Shown one piece after another: positions 1 through 10,500 of a stretch of 64,000 nt of DNA (its first letter is position 1; each line of letters opens with the position of its first letter). The position numbers and the translations under genes are program-made. The notes beneath the pieces were generated by a model that made no database searches, was not told the origin of the DNA, and saw nothing but the letters and a program-made list of their open reading frames with translations. Source of the DNA: Cordylochernes scorpioides (lineage: Eukaryota; Arthropoda; Arachnida; Pseudoscorpiones; Chernetidae); the NCBI GenBank assembly GCA_030710605.1, contig CP092880.1:27333541-27397540 (forward strand), given 5' to 3'.

Positions 1-204
1 TTAAAGGAGCTCAAAAAGCCCTTTGTTAAAGGTTAAAAGGAGCTCAAAGGAAAAGTGAAGCTCAAGGTTTAAAGGAGCTCAAAAAGCCCTTTGTTAAAGG
101 TTAAAGGGAGCTCAAGGGAAAAGTGAATCTCAAGGTTTAAAGGAGCTAAAAAAAAGCCCTTTGTTAAAGGTTTAGGGGAGCTCAAGGGAAAAGTGAAGCT
201 CAAG
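1..204. repeat. 68-bp tandem repeat, three copies, purine-rich
   Basis: Three consecutive units begin at 1, 69 and 137, each opening with TTAAAGGAGCT and containing AAAGCCCTTTGTTAAAGG. Copies differ by a few substitutions. The array enters from outside the window, so its full length is unknown. It lies upstream of the BEL-like frames and, with the 19-bp array that follows, probably belongs to the expanded untranslated leader of that element (inference). Confidence 0.9.
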
Positions 205-343
205 TAAGGATAAAGAAGTTGAGGAAGCTCAAGTAAGGATAAAGAAGTTGAAGAAGCTCAAGATAAGGTTAAAGAATTCTAGGGGGTTAAGGGAAAATCT
301 AAAGAACTCAAGGAAGCTAAGATAAATCTAGGGGGACAAGGCT
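205..343. other. purine-rich leader between two tandem arrays
   Basis: A strongly A/G-biased stretch made of degenerate motifs such as AAGAAGTTGAAGAAGCTCAAG. There is no open frame of note. It resembles the AAGAAGCTAAGAAAATTGAAG motifs at 34040-34200, which follow a BEL-type LTR and primer site, and this supports reading it as BEL leader sequence. Confidence 0.5.
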
Positions 344-744
344 AAAGGCTACCTACAAGGTGAAAGGATAACTACAAGGTGAAAGGATACCTACAAGGTG
401 AAAGGATACCTACAAGGTGAAAGGATACCTATAAGGTGAAAGGCTACCTACAAGGTGAAAGGCTACCTACAAGGTGAAAGGATACCTACAAGGTGAAAGG
501 ATACCTACAAGGTGAAAGGCTACCTACAAGGTGAAAGGCTACCTACAAGGTGAAATGATACCTACAAGGTGAAAGGATACCTATAAGGTGAAAGGATACC
601 TACAAGGTGAAAGGATAACTACAAGGTGAAAGGATACTTACAAGGAGAAAGGATACCTACAAGGTGAAAGGATAACTACAAGGTGAAAGGATACTTACAA
701 GGTGAAAGGATACCTACAAGGTGAAAGGATAACTACAAGGTGAA
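344..744. repeat. 19-bp tandem repeat, about 21 copies
   Basis: The unit ACCTACAAGGTGAAAGGAT is repeated head to tail with single-base variants (GGCTACC, GGATAAC, GGATACT). The last unit runs straight into the ATG at 745. The period is not a multiple of three, so the array is not a protein repeat. Confidence 0.95.
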
Positions 745-3025
745 ATGGAAGAGTTGAGCAAAATAAGGAAAGATGCCAGAGGCAAATTTACTGAGTAGGT
801 TAATGTTTTGAATGCAGAATTAAAGGATTCTTCCATTGATAAAGGGAGGATATATGCAAAGTTTGATAGATTGGAATCTCTCCATTTGGAGCTGGTGGGA
901 TTAAATGAGCAATGCCAGGGAATTTTATTGGCCCAAGAGGCTATTAGCGACGATGAGATAGATAGGGAATTTGAGGAGTGTTAAATTTACATAATGGAAA
1001 GATTTTATTTAGAGGCTAGAATTCGCGTAATGCGTGAGCAGGATAAGGATGCTCAGGCCAAGACTTCTCAAATTCCACCAGGGGCGTCTAGTGCCTCTTC
1101 GAATTCAGAAACCGATAATCAGAAAGTTATCAAACTTCAGACTACTTCTACGTCTCTATCGAAAAGCCCGGAAGAGTCCATGAAAAATGAAATTGAAGGC
1201 GTGGAAAAAGAGGATTCTGTAAAAACTGCTAGAGCTACGGATGTGAAGCCTGCTCTAGCTAAAGCTAGAATGCTAAAGGAAGCTTGTTCAGCTCCCTCTA
1301 TAATAGACATTAAATATGAGGGCAAAAAAGGTGCTGTGAATGCTATTAAAGAAAAGAAGGAATTGAACGCAGCAGTTGAAGGCGGTGAAGGGAAGGAAAC
1401 AGAATCGGCAGTTAAATGCAATAAAGTGAAGGATTCTGAAACTGCAGTTGATAGCTATGTAGGTGTGAGGGAAGCTGAGGCTAAAGACAGAGCAAAGGAA
1501 GCGGAAGCAAAACCTGATAAAGTGAATTCTAAAGACGGAGATAAAGGAGATCAAGTAAAGGATTCTGAAGATGAGCCTAAGGGCGACGGAGTAAAGGATT
1601 CTGAAGATGAGCCTAAGGGCGACGGAGTAAAGGTTTCTGAAGATGAACCTGATGGGCGACGGAGTAAAGGATTCTGAAGATGAGCCTAAGGGCGACGGAG
1701 TGAATGATTCTGAAGCGAAGCCTAAGGGAGAAGGCGTAAAGGATTCTGAAGCGAAGCCTAAGGGCGATGGAGTGAAGGATTCTGGAACGGCAATTAAAGG
1801 TTATGAACCGGTGAACAATGCTAGAGCAGCAGCTGAAGGCGCTGATCAAGTGAAGATTTCAGATGATGAAACTGAATCGATTGATGATAATGAGTAAAAT
1901 GAGGAAAGAGTTGTCAAAGTTCCAGCATCGAGGAAATTGGTGAAAGCAAGACTAACTGGAGATACGGAATTTAAGATAAAGGAAAGCGCAAGGTTTCTTA
2001 CGAAGGAGGAAACTGCTAATGAAAATTGTGAAGATGCAAATTTAAAGAATAAGGAAGATTCTGAAGCTGAGTCCAAATCCGATAGAATAGGGGATTCGGA
2101 AGCTGAAACCAAGGGTAATGGAGTAAAGGATTCTGGAACAGCAATTAAAGGTTATGAATCGGTGAACAATTCTAAAGCAGTAGCTCAGGGTACTGATTTA
2201 AAGGTGGAAGAAAAGCTAGATGCAGAACAGGGTACTGATTCAAAGGTGGAAGAAAAGTTAGATGTAGAACAGGGTACTGATTTAAAGGTGGAAGAAAAGC
2301 TAGATGTAGAACAGGGTACTGATTTAAAGGTGGAAGAAAAGCTAGATGTAGAACAGGGTACTGATTCAAAGGTGGAAGAAGAAAAGCTAGATGCAGAACA
2401 GGGTACTGATCCAAAGGTGGAAGAAAACCTAGATGCAGAACAAGGTATTGAATCAAAGGTGGAAGGAAAAATTATTGATCCAAAAGATTGGTTGAGTGAG
2501 GGGTTCATTGAAGGAGTCAATGAAAATCCACCTGAGGTGGAAGGACACTATTTGCCCCGTCACTTTTTGTTAAAGAGTGAGTCCGAAACGACGCCTATAC
2601 GGCCAGTGTTTGACGACGCTTCCTGGCGAGGACGCAACGGACTATCCTTGAGGCGATATTTGAAGAGGAGACCTATTCTACTGAGGAGAATCCCGGAAAT
2701 AAGGATAAAATATCGGGAGAATAAGTTCGGAATTTTGGCCGACATGAGGAGATATTTCCAGGTGATGGCCATCAAGGAAAATGATTGGGACTACCTCCGA
2801 TTTCTTTGGAAGAAGAAGATGGACGCTTATGGGGCAATCTCCGGTGGTGTGTATGGAGAGGTGCCGCAGTGTGCCGAGGAGAGGATGGTTTTCCTGGATA
2901 AGAGCCTGGGCTCCCTGCAACGGTGTCCCACCTACCAGGATCCCCCCATCACGGTGGAATGGATTTTTTCTTTCTTGTTTTACAAAGAAGAAAGGTGGGG
3001 GTATGTTGAAAGTCATGACATGTAG
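745..3025 (+). pseudogene. degenerate BEL/Pao gag-pol derivative with Lys/Glu-rich repeats
   Basis: From 745 the frame reads like the coiled N-terminus of a BEL/Pao Gag, with stops at 796-798 (TAG) and 982-984 (TAA). It continues as 994-1677, rich in Lys, Glu and Asp, with 12-residue repeats containing KDSEDEPKGDGV. A frameshift near 1643-1677 moves the repeats into the frame of 1643-1897, which ends at TAA 1895-1897; the same frame reopens at 1937-3025 (362 residues). That last part holds seven 14-residue repeats of the form EQGTDLKVEEKLDV (about 2185-2465). From about residue 203 it matches the start of BEL/Pao reverse transcriptase: HYLPRHFLLK, TTPIRPVFD, SLRRYL, then GILADM with the motif A Asp, ending in LRFLW. 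The palm with the catalytic Asp pair, RNase H and integrase are absent; the ending KEERWGYVESHDM may be the original pol C-terminus joined by an internal deletion. Family assignment is by motif memory. A repeat-expanded domesticated gene is the less likely alternative. Confidence 0.65.
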
Positions 3026-3237
3026 TATGTAAATATCTTTTTGAATGTATGACTAGGAATGTAGATTTATATTGAATGTATAAATTATTATGTAAATTTC
3101 CTTTTGAATGTATATAACTTAGCCGTGTTGTTTAAATAAAGAGTTTTTTAGTAGAGCAGAAGAGCTTTACAGGTGTGGCCGCTGGTTTTGTCTTCCTTAT
3201 TTTCTTTCTTACTTGATCACCCGAGGCAGCCCAAACA
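3004..3237 (+). mobile_element. putative 3' LTR of the BEL-like element
   Basis: It starts TGTTGAAAG immediately after GGTGGGGGTA, a polypurine tract, and overlaps the end of the coding frame, as BEL LTRs often do. It ends GCCCAAACA. An AATAAA signal lies near 3135. The boundaries are inferred from TG...CA ends, since the 5' LTR lies outside the window. Confidence 0.55.
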
Positions 3238-3284
3238 ATATCTAGACTTTGGGTAAAAGTCTTTATATGTTAAAGGAGGTTTCT

Positions 3285-3654
3285 TTAATTTGACCTCTTA
3301 TACCTTAACAGTGGTTGAGGCGGCCTTACTGTAGTAGTGTCAGCCTTAGGTATCTTCACAGGCTTGTCTTGGGAATTACCTTTCCTCTTAAAGCCTTTTG
3401 GCTCTTTATTACCCAAGGAGGTAGACTCTATTTCCGAGGCCTCTACTCGATCGGCCCAATTTTTGATTTTTTTTTTTCGCGGTCTGATTTGCATCGTCGC
3501 TGCTCAACATTGTTGAATTTGCATCTTTGTCCAATGTTTGTATATTTAAACAAATACTCGTTAATATTTTTCCTTTCGATAAATCAACGTATTCTGCTTG
3601 TCCTTTGATAGAAACATCACCATCACCTAGAGCGTGATCCCAGCTCTCCGCCAT
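3285..3654 (-). pseudogene. unidentified broken reading frame
   Basis: Two overlapping minus-strand frames (3409-3654 and 3285-3494) appear to be one protein of about 120 residues split at an 11-T run at 3467-3477. The upstream part begins MAESWDHALGDGDVSIKG; the downstream part is basic and contains KNWADRVEASEIESTSLG. I do not recognise the family. It lies directly against the 55-bp minisatellite, so it may be part of a transposon. A chance frame remains possible. Confidence 0.25.
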
Positions 3655-4716
3655 AGGAAGGCATTGAAAGAGGGAGATACGGAGAGACCATGTGGCCCAC
3701 CCTTAGTAGAGGAAGGCATTGAAGGAGGGAGATACGGAGAGACCATGTGGCCCACCCTTAGTAGAGGAAGGCATTGAAGGGGGGAGATACGGAGAAACCA
3801 TGTGGCCCACCCTTAGTAGAGGAAGGCATTGAAGGAGGGAGATACGGAGAGACCATGTAGCCCACCCTCAGTAGAGGAAGGCCCTGAAGGAAGGAGATAC
3901 GGAGAGACCATGTGGCCCACCCTTAGTAGAGGAAGGCATTGAAGGGGGGAGATACGGAGAGATCATGTGGCCCACCCTCAGTAGAGGAAGTCATTGAAGG
4001 AGGGTGATACGGAGAGACCATGTGGCCCACCCTTAGTAGAGGAAGGCATTGAAGGGGGGAGATACGGAGAGACCATGTGGCCCACCCTTAGTAGAGGAAG
4101 GCATTGAAGGAGGGAGATACGGAGAGACCATGTGGCCCACCCTCAGTAGAGGAAGGCATTGAAGGAGGGAGATACGGAGAGACCATGTGGCCCACCCTCA
4201 GTAGAGGAAGGCACTGAAGGAAGGAGATACGGAGAGACCATGTGGCCCACCCTTAGTAGAGGAAGGCATTGAAGGGGGGAGATACGGAGAGACCATGGGG
4301 CCCACCCTCAGTAGAGGAAGGCATTGAAAGAGGGAGATACGGAGAGACCATGTGGCCCACCCTTAGTAGAGGAAGGCATTGAAGGGGGGAGATACGGAGA
4401 GACCATGTGGCCCACCCTTAGTAGAGGAAGGCATTGAAGGAGGGAGATACAGAGAGACCATGTGGCCCACCCTCAGTAGAGGAAGGCATTGAAGGAGGGA
4501 GATACGGAGAGACCATGTGGCCCACCCTCAGTAGAGGAAGGCACTGAAGGAAGGAGATACGGAGAGACCATGTGGCCCACCCTCAGTAGAGGAAGGCATT
4601 GAAGGGGGAGATACGGAGAGACCATGTGGCCCACCCTCAGTAGAGGAAGGCGCTGAAGGAGGAGATATGGAGAGACCATGTGGACCACCCTTAGTAGAGG
4701 AAGGCGCTGAAGGGGG
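3655..4716. repeat. 55-bp minisatellite, about 19 copies
   Basis: The unit is 55 bp and contains GAGACCATGTGGCCCACCC and AGTAGAGGAAGGCATTGAAG. Copies are very similar (TTAG/CTCAG and GAAGG/GGGGG variants). A second, more diverged array of the same unit lies at 19748-20206. The period is not a multiple of three and there are no spacers between units. Confidence 0.95.
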
Positions 4717-4799
4717 AAATATATATATATTTTAAATATATATTTTGAAATTTGAGCAATCCCTATATTCATTATTTAATAACGCTTATTTTTAATCAT
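4717..4799. other. AT-rich spacer
   Basis: TATATA-rich sequence after the minisatellite. Nothing else is recognisable. Confidence 0.6.
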
Positions 4800-4975
4800 A
4801 TATTTTATTTTTCAATATTTCGTATGGCAGCACGCCAAACTTCTTCGGGGAACAAGATTGTTTTGAGATGTTCGCGTATCTATTAACGAGTATATACAAC
4901 TGCTGTAAAATTAAAAATATCTATAGCCTAAAATAATAATATAAAATATAATTTTAAAAATTCAACCTCATTTAC
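4800..4975 (+). repeat. left arm of a large inverted repeat
   Basis: Contains AATATTTCGTATGGCA, CGCCAAACTTCTTCGGGGAA and ACAAGATTGTTTTGAGAT, which recur in reverse complement at 11390-11570. The similarity continues inward over ACAACTGCTGTAAAATT, so the arms are at least 150 bp. It could be the terminal repeat of a DNA transposon or the inverted LTR-like repeat (pLTR) of a Penelope-like element; the GIY-YIG fragment next to it favours the latter. Confidence 0.75.
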
Positions 4976-4978
4976 AGA

Positions 4979-5260
4979 GTCCCATGCCGATCATGCCCAA
5001 CAACATACATAGAAGAGACAGATAAAACTCTAGAAGAGCGAACTAATCAACACCGGACAGCCCTTCAAAACTATAGCCCTCTTTCCCTCTTGGTAGACCA
5101 CGCACTGAAACAGGACCAACTACCAAATTTTGACTCAACTGAATTAGCATATCAAAATATGAAGGACAAACAATTAAGACTTTTTCTAGAGAGCTGGACT
5201 TCAACAGAAGATAAAAACAGTATTAACTGTGAAATAGACATTTCTCAAGTATGCTTATAA
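4979..5260 (+). pseudogene. Penelope-like element GIY-YIG endonuclease C-terminal fragment
   Basis: The frame from 4979 to the TAA at 5258-5260 gives 93 uninterrupted residues. It has the C-terminal Penelope-like pattern: VPCRSCPTTYIEET (Cys-x2-Cys then the YIG-like motif, here YIE), LEERTNQHR with the GIY-YIG Arg and His, then LVDHALKQDQLPNF and RLFLESW, ending in INCEIDIS. In Penelope-like elements this endonuclease follows the reverse transcriptase; no such sequence is found just upstream. TTTACAG at 4971-4977 is a plausible splice acceptor directly before the frame, so this could be a 3' exon. There is no ATG. Family assignment is from motifs; function is probably lost through truncation. 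Confidence 0.7.
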
Positions 5261-5527
5261 TTTAAAGTCATTCAGTCCACTATATATAAATAACAATCTA
5301 CTGATATCCAATCCTTAGATTTTAAATTTTAGTGTTTTAATAATATTATATTGGCTCATTTGTGTTAAGAAATTTGCATATTTCTTCTGTTTTTGATATA
5401 ATATCCAAAAATATTATCACTTGATCATTTAAATGGAGAGATTAGATTTCATTGGAAAAATATTCATTTCAATACTAAGGCTATAAAGGTTTTAAAATTA
5501 TATATTTATTTATTCATTATATATATA
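5261..5527. other. AT-rich spacer, no gene seen
   Basis: Low-complexity AT-rich DNA following the Penelope-like stop codon. It could be the 3' untranslated part of that element. No frame or repeat is recognised. Confidence 0.5.
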
Positions 5528-6169
5528 CTAGCGGATGTACCCGGCTTCGCCCGGGTTTTACCCGAGTAAATGTTTGTCTAACGAACATTTGTTAAAACAA
5601 TTCTCTATAAACTTATAAAAAAAAAGATATATTTTGATAGTTTGAAACTCGTAAATTTGAATCTCTCGATAAAGTGAACATTTTTTCCCGGTCCCTTGGA
5701 AAATACTCGATAAGTTGAATAAAATCAATATTAATTGGTTCCCTCGGTAATTGGAAGTTGAAGGAATAGTAACTTGCCTTGGAATTGTATCATTATTCTT
5801 GTCTCAAATAAATTGCCGTGTCATCCTGAATTTTGTCTTTCCTAATTTTCTACATTACAAAATCATCATTTTATCTATTCTCCCAATATATATGTTGTAG
5901 ATAAATGATAAAACTAACTTTGACTTGTGCGCAATTAATAGGTAGAAAATCTTACTTTTGATAAATAATCATCATCATTTAGTTAAATCTACAAATCTGC
6001 AAATACTCTAAGGATATTCATGATATTCAAGAAATTATTTTTCAAAAATCTTCCCGGGGATATACCTAATAATATCCCAAAATTTCACGGCGATTGGATG
6101 TATGGTTTTTGAATCTATAGAGTACAGACAGACAGACATTCAATTTTATATATATATATATATATATAT
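5528..6169. repeat. dispersed repeat opening CTAGCGGATGTACCCGGC and ending in a TA microsatellite
   Basis: It starts CTAGCGGATGTACCCGGC followed by TTCGCCCGGGTTTTACCCG, and ends with a CAGACAGACAGACATTCAAT motif and (TA)n. This organisation (GC-rich start, interior ending in ACAGACAGACA, AT tail) is seen in interspersed repeats of many invertebrates. I cannot assign a class. The Gypsy element G1 inserted into its TA tail. Confidence 0.5.
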
Positions 6170-6515
6170 TGTTACATCATGATTAATGGCGTATTTCCTA
6201 TATTATTTTTAATATATTTGAAATTTAAATTATATATTTATTTATTTTTATATAAATATTCTATGATATTTATTTAAAACACAGATTATTTAGATTGTCA
6301 TCATTTGTATTTAGGTACACGTGTGACTTCACTGCTCTCTTTGATGTGAGAAAAATAAATGGAGGATTCTGGTGGCTACTTAAAGAAGACTTATCTCGCG
6401 TTATTCCCTTTTATAAATTTGTAGGATGGTTGAAACACGCTCTGGTAAGATGCAAGACCCAGCCCAGGAGAGAATCCAGGCTGAAGAGTCTGCCAAGCCG
6501 CAACCTGGTGCAACA
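6170..6515 (+). repeat. 5' LTR of G1
   Basis: Begins TGTTACATCATG and ends GGTGCAACA. It contains a CACGTG E-box-like motif near 6318, AATAAA at 6354-6359, a TATAAA near 6412, and the gag ATG at 6426. The gag initiation codon therefore lies 257 bp inside the LTR. Which of the A/T-rich motifs act in transcription cannot be told from sequence. Confidence 0.93.
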
Positions 6516-7574
6516 ATTGGTAGAGATGCTAGTTCCGACCCAGTTGTCCTGAATCCCAACATCGACATCCCCAAGTATGATGGAACGGAAGACCCTCGCC
6601 CATGGATTGAATCTCTTGAAGAAATTGGCTTCTTGTACCATTGGGCAGACTACATTATCTCTCGTTATGCCGCCATGAACATGACGGGAAGCGCTAAAAC
6701 CTGGTTGAATTTACACAAAGCTAGTTTCACGAGCTGGGAAAATATTAAAATCCGCCTCATTCAGGATTTTTCTTTGGACGCGAATAAAGAAGAACTTAGA
6801 ATGAAGCTTAACAGAATGCAACACTGGAATGAACCAGCAATCAGGTTCGCGGAAGACATTCTAGTGTTGTGCAACAAGGTTGACCCCGCAATGGAAGAAG
6901 AAACAAAAATTGAACATGTTATTGGAGGACTGAAAAAAGAGTACTCATTCGCGCTCTACCTGAACTCTCCTAAAACGACCGATGACCTTCTTGTCGTGTG
7001 CAAGAAGATGGATTCTTTTGAAAAGAAGTATCGGGAACGTGTGGAGAAATCCAGAAACCTATATAACGGTCCACGCTATTCTAGACCCCAACAACAATCG
7101 AGGTACGTGCCGCCGACTGCCGCACGAAACTACCAGATCACTTCCAGGCCCCAAGCCCCTGTTTCCAATAATTACAAGAACGACTCCCCTCCTACCCCCA
7201 GACAGTATCGAAACAACTTTCCCCAGCCCTCTACCCCTAGACGTCCTTATAATCCTAACTTTGTGCCGAAACCAAACCTTCAGAGAAACACTTACAATAA
7301 AAGCCAAGAAGTGAGCAAAAATAGGACGGAAGATGGAAGACCAATCTGCTTTAAATGTAACAAGCCAGGGCACGTGGCCCGTTATTGTAGGGTCAAGTTT
7401 ATAAGAATCCTAGAAGAGGATCCAGCAGATACCCAAGAGAAGGTCGAAGAAAAATGCCAAATGAATGAAATATCAGAGAAATCAGGACCTCGGCTTTATG
7501 CTGATGTATGTCATAGCACACAGACAAATATTCCTACCAGGAATAGATATTCCGTGTTGGAAGATTTAAACTAA
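6426..7574 (+). CDS. gag: Gag polyprotein of G1 (Ty3/Gypsy)
   Basis: A 382-residue structural protein that would form the virus-like particle and bind element RNA. Residues 1-30 (MVETRSGKMQDPAQ...) are encoded by the 5' LTR, and the frame then runs through the primer-binding site. Residues about 40-210 look like a retrotransposon capsid domain (DIPKYDGTEDPRPWIESL, then WLNLHKASFTSWENIK). A proline-, arginine- and asparagine-rich linker follows, and one CCHC zinc knuckle, CFKCNKPGHVARYC, at about 308-321. Start choice: this is the first ATG of the frame and sits beyond the candidate TATA motif, but a later start cannot be excluded. The stop TAA at 7572-7574 immediately follows a TTTAAAC heptamer suited to -1 frameshifting into pol. 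Intact. Confidence 0.93.
   Translation: MVETRSGKMQDPAQERIQAEESAKPQPGATIGRDASSDPVVLNPNIDIPKYDGTEDPRPWIESLEEIGFLYHWADYIISRYAAMNMTGSAKTWLNLHKASFTSWENIKIRLIQDFSLDANKEELRMKLNRMQHWNEPAIRFAEDILVLCNKVDPAMEEETKIEHVIGGLKKEYSFALYLNSPKTTDDLLVVCKKMDSFEKKYRERVEKSRNLYNGPRYSRPQQQSRYVPPTAARNYQITSRPQAPVSNNYKNDSPPTPRQYRNNFPQPSTPRRPYNPNFVPKPNLQRNTYNKSQEVSKNRTEDGRPICFKCNKPGHVARYCRVKFIRILEEDPADTQEKVEEKCQMNEISEKSGPRLYADVCHSTQTNIPTRNRYSVLEDLN
6518..6535 (+). promoter_or_regulatory. primer-binding site of G1
   Basis: TGGTAGAGATGCTAGTTC begins two bases after the 5' LTR. Its first 15 bases match the core shared by the other three Gypsy elements in the window (TGGTRRAGAYGCYRG). The complementary tRNA is not identified. 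Unusually, it lies inside the gag reading frame. Confidence 0.6.
7565..7571 (+). promoter_or_regulatory. -1 ribosomal frameshift heptamer TTTAAAC
   Basis: Gag reads GAT TTA AAC TAA here, so the zero-frame split is T TTA AAC, a perfect X XXY YYZ slippery site. The -1 frame stays open from this point into pol, and pol has no ATG near its start. The gag stop codon follows directly. A downstream stimulatory RNA structure was not evaluated. Confidence 0.75.
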
Positions 7575-10500
7575 GCGTCGCGCCTGAATCTGTCAATCAA
7601 AGCCAGTCGACCATAAACGGAATCAAGAAGTTGGACCCTAAATACAAATTAAAAATTAATGTGGACAAGATAGGGACTTTTGAAGCTTTGGTTGATACAG
7701 GTGCTGACCTCTCAGTGGTCGACCTCAGAACGGCCCTCGATACAGGCCATGGTATAAGTAAACTCGCAAAAATTTGTGCAGGACCCGATGGAAAAAAATT
7801 GGACATGGTAGGAAGTATATTTTTAAATATAAAAATTGATGACGAAACATTATCACACAACTTTGTGATATTGAAAACGCATTTACGGACATTAATTCTT
7901 GGGAGAGATTTCCTTAAGAAAATGAACGCAAAAATAGATTGTAAGCAAGAAACTATAAAATATGATTTGACGAATAATCATGACGAAATCAATTTTGAAA
8001 TGTTGAAAATAAAGAGTGCCAAGGATTCCATTGTACCGGAATGTTCCATGAAATTGATCAAGGCATTGGTAGAAACAGAGGATGGAGAATATATTATCGA
8101 GAAGAGCAGCAAAATGTTTCAAACAAATGGACTTCGTCTAGCAAGAAGCTTGATCAATGTTATAAATAGGGAAACACACATCTGGATAACTAATCCGTAT
8201 CCTCGACCGTTAAAAATAATGAAAAACCAAACATTGGCTTTTGGAAGTAGTCCAGCGAAAATAAATGTGAGTCGAGAAAGAGAGGTAGAAAAGAACGAAG
8301 AACCTAGATTCCAAATAAACGGAAATCTTTCACCAAAGGAACAGAAGGAGTTAAAACAAGTTTTACAAAGGTATGAAGATCTTTTTTCATCGAGATTAGG
8401 GAGAACCAATTTGGCAAAACATCGGATAGACACAGAAGACGCGAAGCCAATTAAACACAAGCCTTACCGGGTAAGTGCTAAAGAACGAGATATTATAAAA
8501 GAGCAAATTGACGAGATGCTCACAGAAGGCATAATTAGGCCATCTTCTAGCCCCTGGTCTTTTCCAGTAATATTGGTCAAGAAGCGAGATGGTAAATACA
8601 GATTTTGTGTGGACTACAGAAAACTGAATAATGTGACAGTAAAAGATGTCTATCCGATCCCTAGAATAGACGAAGTTATGGATACTCTCCAAGGATCTAC
8701 ACACTTCTCAGCAATAGACCTCAGATCTGGATATTGGCAAGTTGAAGTCGAAGAAAGAGACAAAGAGAAAACAGCTTTCACTACAGCGCATGGATTATAT
8801 GAATTCAACGTGATGCCTTTTGGACTTTGTAACGCGCCTGCTACCTTTGAGAGAAATATGGAGAATATGCTTGGAAATCTGAGATGGCAAATTTGTTTGT
8901 GTTATCTGGATGATGTTATCATATATAGCCCGGATTTTCCAACGCACCTCAAAAGACTTGAAGCTGTTATTAGATGTTTTCGTGAATCTAATTTAAGGTT
9001 AAACGACAAAAAATGCCGATTTGCTTTTGAAGAATTGGAGATTCTCGGCTATATAACGAGCAAACATGGTATAAAACCCGCGGAACATAACATCAAAGCT
9101 GTCAGAAATTTTCCTCGGCCCAAAAAGGTCAAAGAAGTACAATCCTTTTTGGGAATGTGTTCATATTATAGAAAATTTATCAAAGACTTTTCAAAAATTG
9201 CTGACCCTTCGACCAACCTTATAAAAAAAAGTGTATCATTTACCTGGACAGAAAGACAAGAGGAAGCGTTTCAAACCCTAAAAACAGCACTATTAAGTCC
9301 ACCAATTTTAGGTCACTTCAATCCAAATGCACCTACTTATGTTCATACTGATACGTCCAACATCGGCATAGGTGCAACACTTGTCCAAGACATCGGTGGT
9401 GAAGAGAAGGTGATCTCATATTTGAGTCGTACCCTAAGTAAAGCGGAGCAAAATTATTCAACAACTGAAAAAGAATGTCTGGCCGTTGTCTGGTCAATGT
9501 CAAAATTACGACCCTACCTTTATGGAAGACACTTTAAAATAGTAACAGACCATCACGCCTTATGCTGGCTCAAAAACTTGAAGGATCTAACAGGTCGATT
9601 GGCAAGATGGGCATTGAAAATTCAAGAATATGACTTCGATATAATACATAAATCGGGAAAGAAGCATCTGGACGCCGATGGCTTATCTAGGGGGCCCTTA
9701 CCAGAAACTGATTGGGATGAGGATTTTGAAAGGCTATTTTTAAATCAAATAACAGACGAAGAGGATAAATTTATAGAAAGTGTTAAGAAAAACCTTAATG
9801 GAAGCAGGCGATCAATTGCGCAAAACTTTAAAGAAGAATATGGATGCCTCTTTAAGAAAAACCCGAACCCTGAAGGCAGGGCGTGGTTGCTTGTGGTTCC
9901 AGAGAATAAAAAGAGAGAAATTATGAAAGAATATCACAATCATATGTCGAATGGCCATCTGGGCGTCGCCAGAACCATGTACCGAATAAAGAGTAAATAC
10001 TTTTGGCCATCCATGCTAAAGGATGTCTCAGAATTCGATAAGACGTGTCACCTTTGCCAAAGTAGGAAAGGCTCAAACCAATTACCTTCTGGACTACTAC
10101 AGCCCATCCCCCCAGCCAACTTTCCTTTCGAAAGAATTGGAATTGACTTTGTTGGTCCACTACCATCTACGAAAAACAGGAAAAAATGGATAATCGTGCT
10201 GACGGACTACTACACTAGATATGCAGAAACAAGAGCAGTCTCGGAAGCAACAGTGAAAGAAGTTTCTAAATTTCTAGTAGAGGATATTTTTCTTCGGCAC
10301 GGAGCCCCACAATATCTTATTAGTGACAGAGGCTCTCAATTTACCAGTAATTTAATGAAAGAGGTGATGAAAACGTGCAAGATTAAACATTGCTTCACAA
10401 CGAGCTATCATCCCCAGACTAATGGATTGACAGAGCGGTTAAATAGAACATTGATCAATATGCTCAGTATGTATGTGAACACTGATCAGAAAAATTGGGA

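Noticed and set aside
2172-2520. Minus-strand Pro/Leu- and Ser-rich frames
   Set aside because: Antisense shadows of the 42-bp coding repeat on the plus strand.
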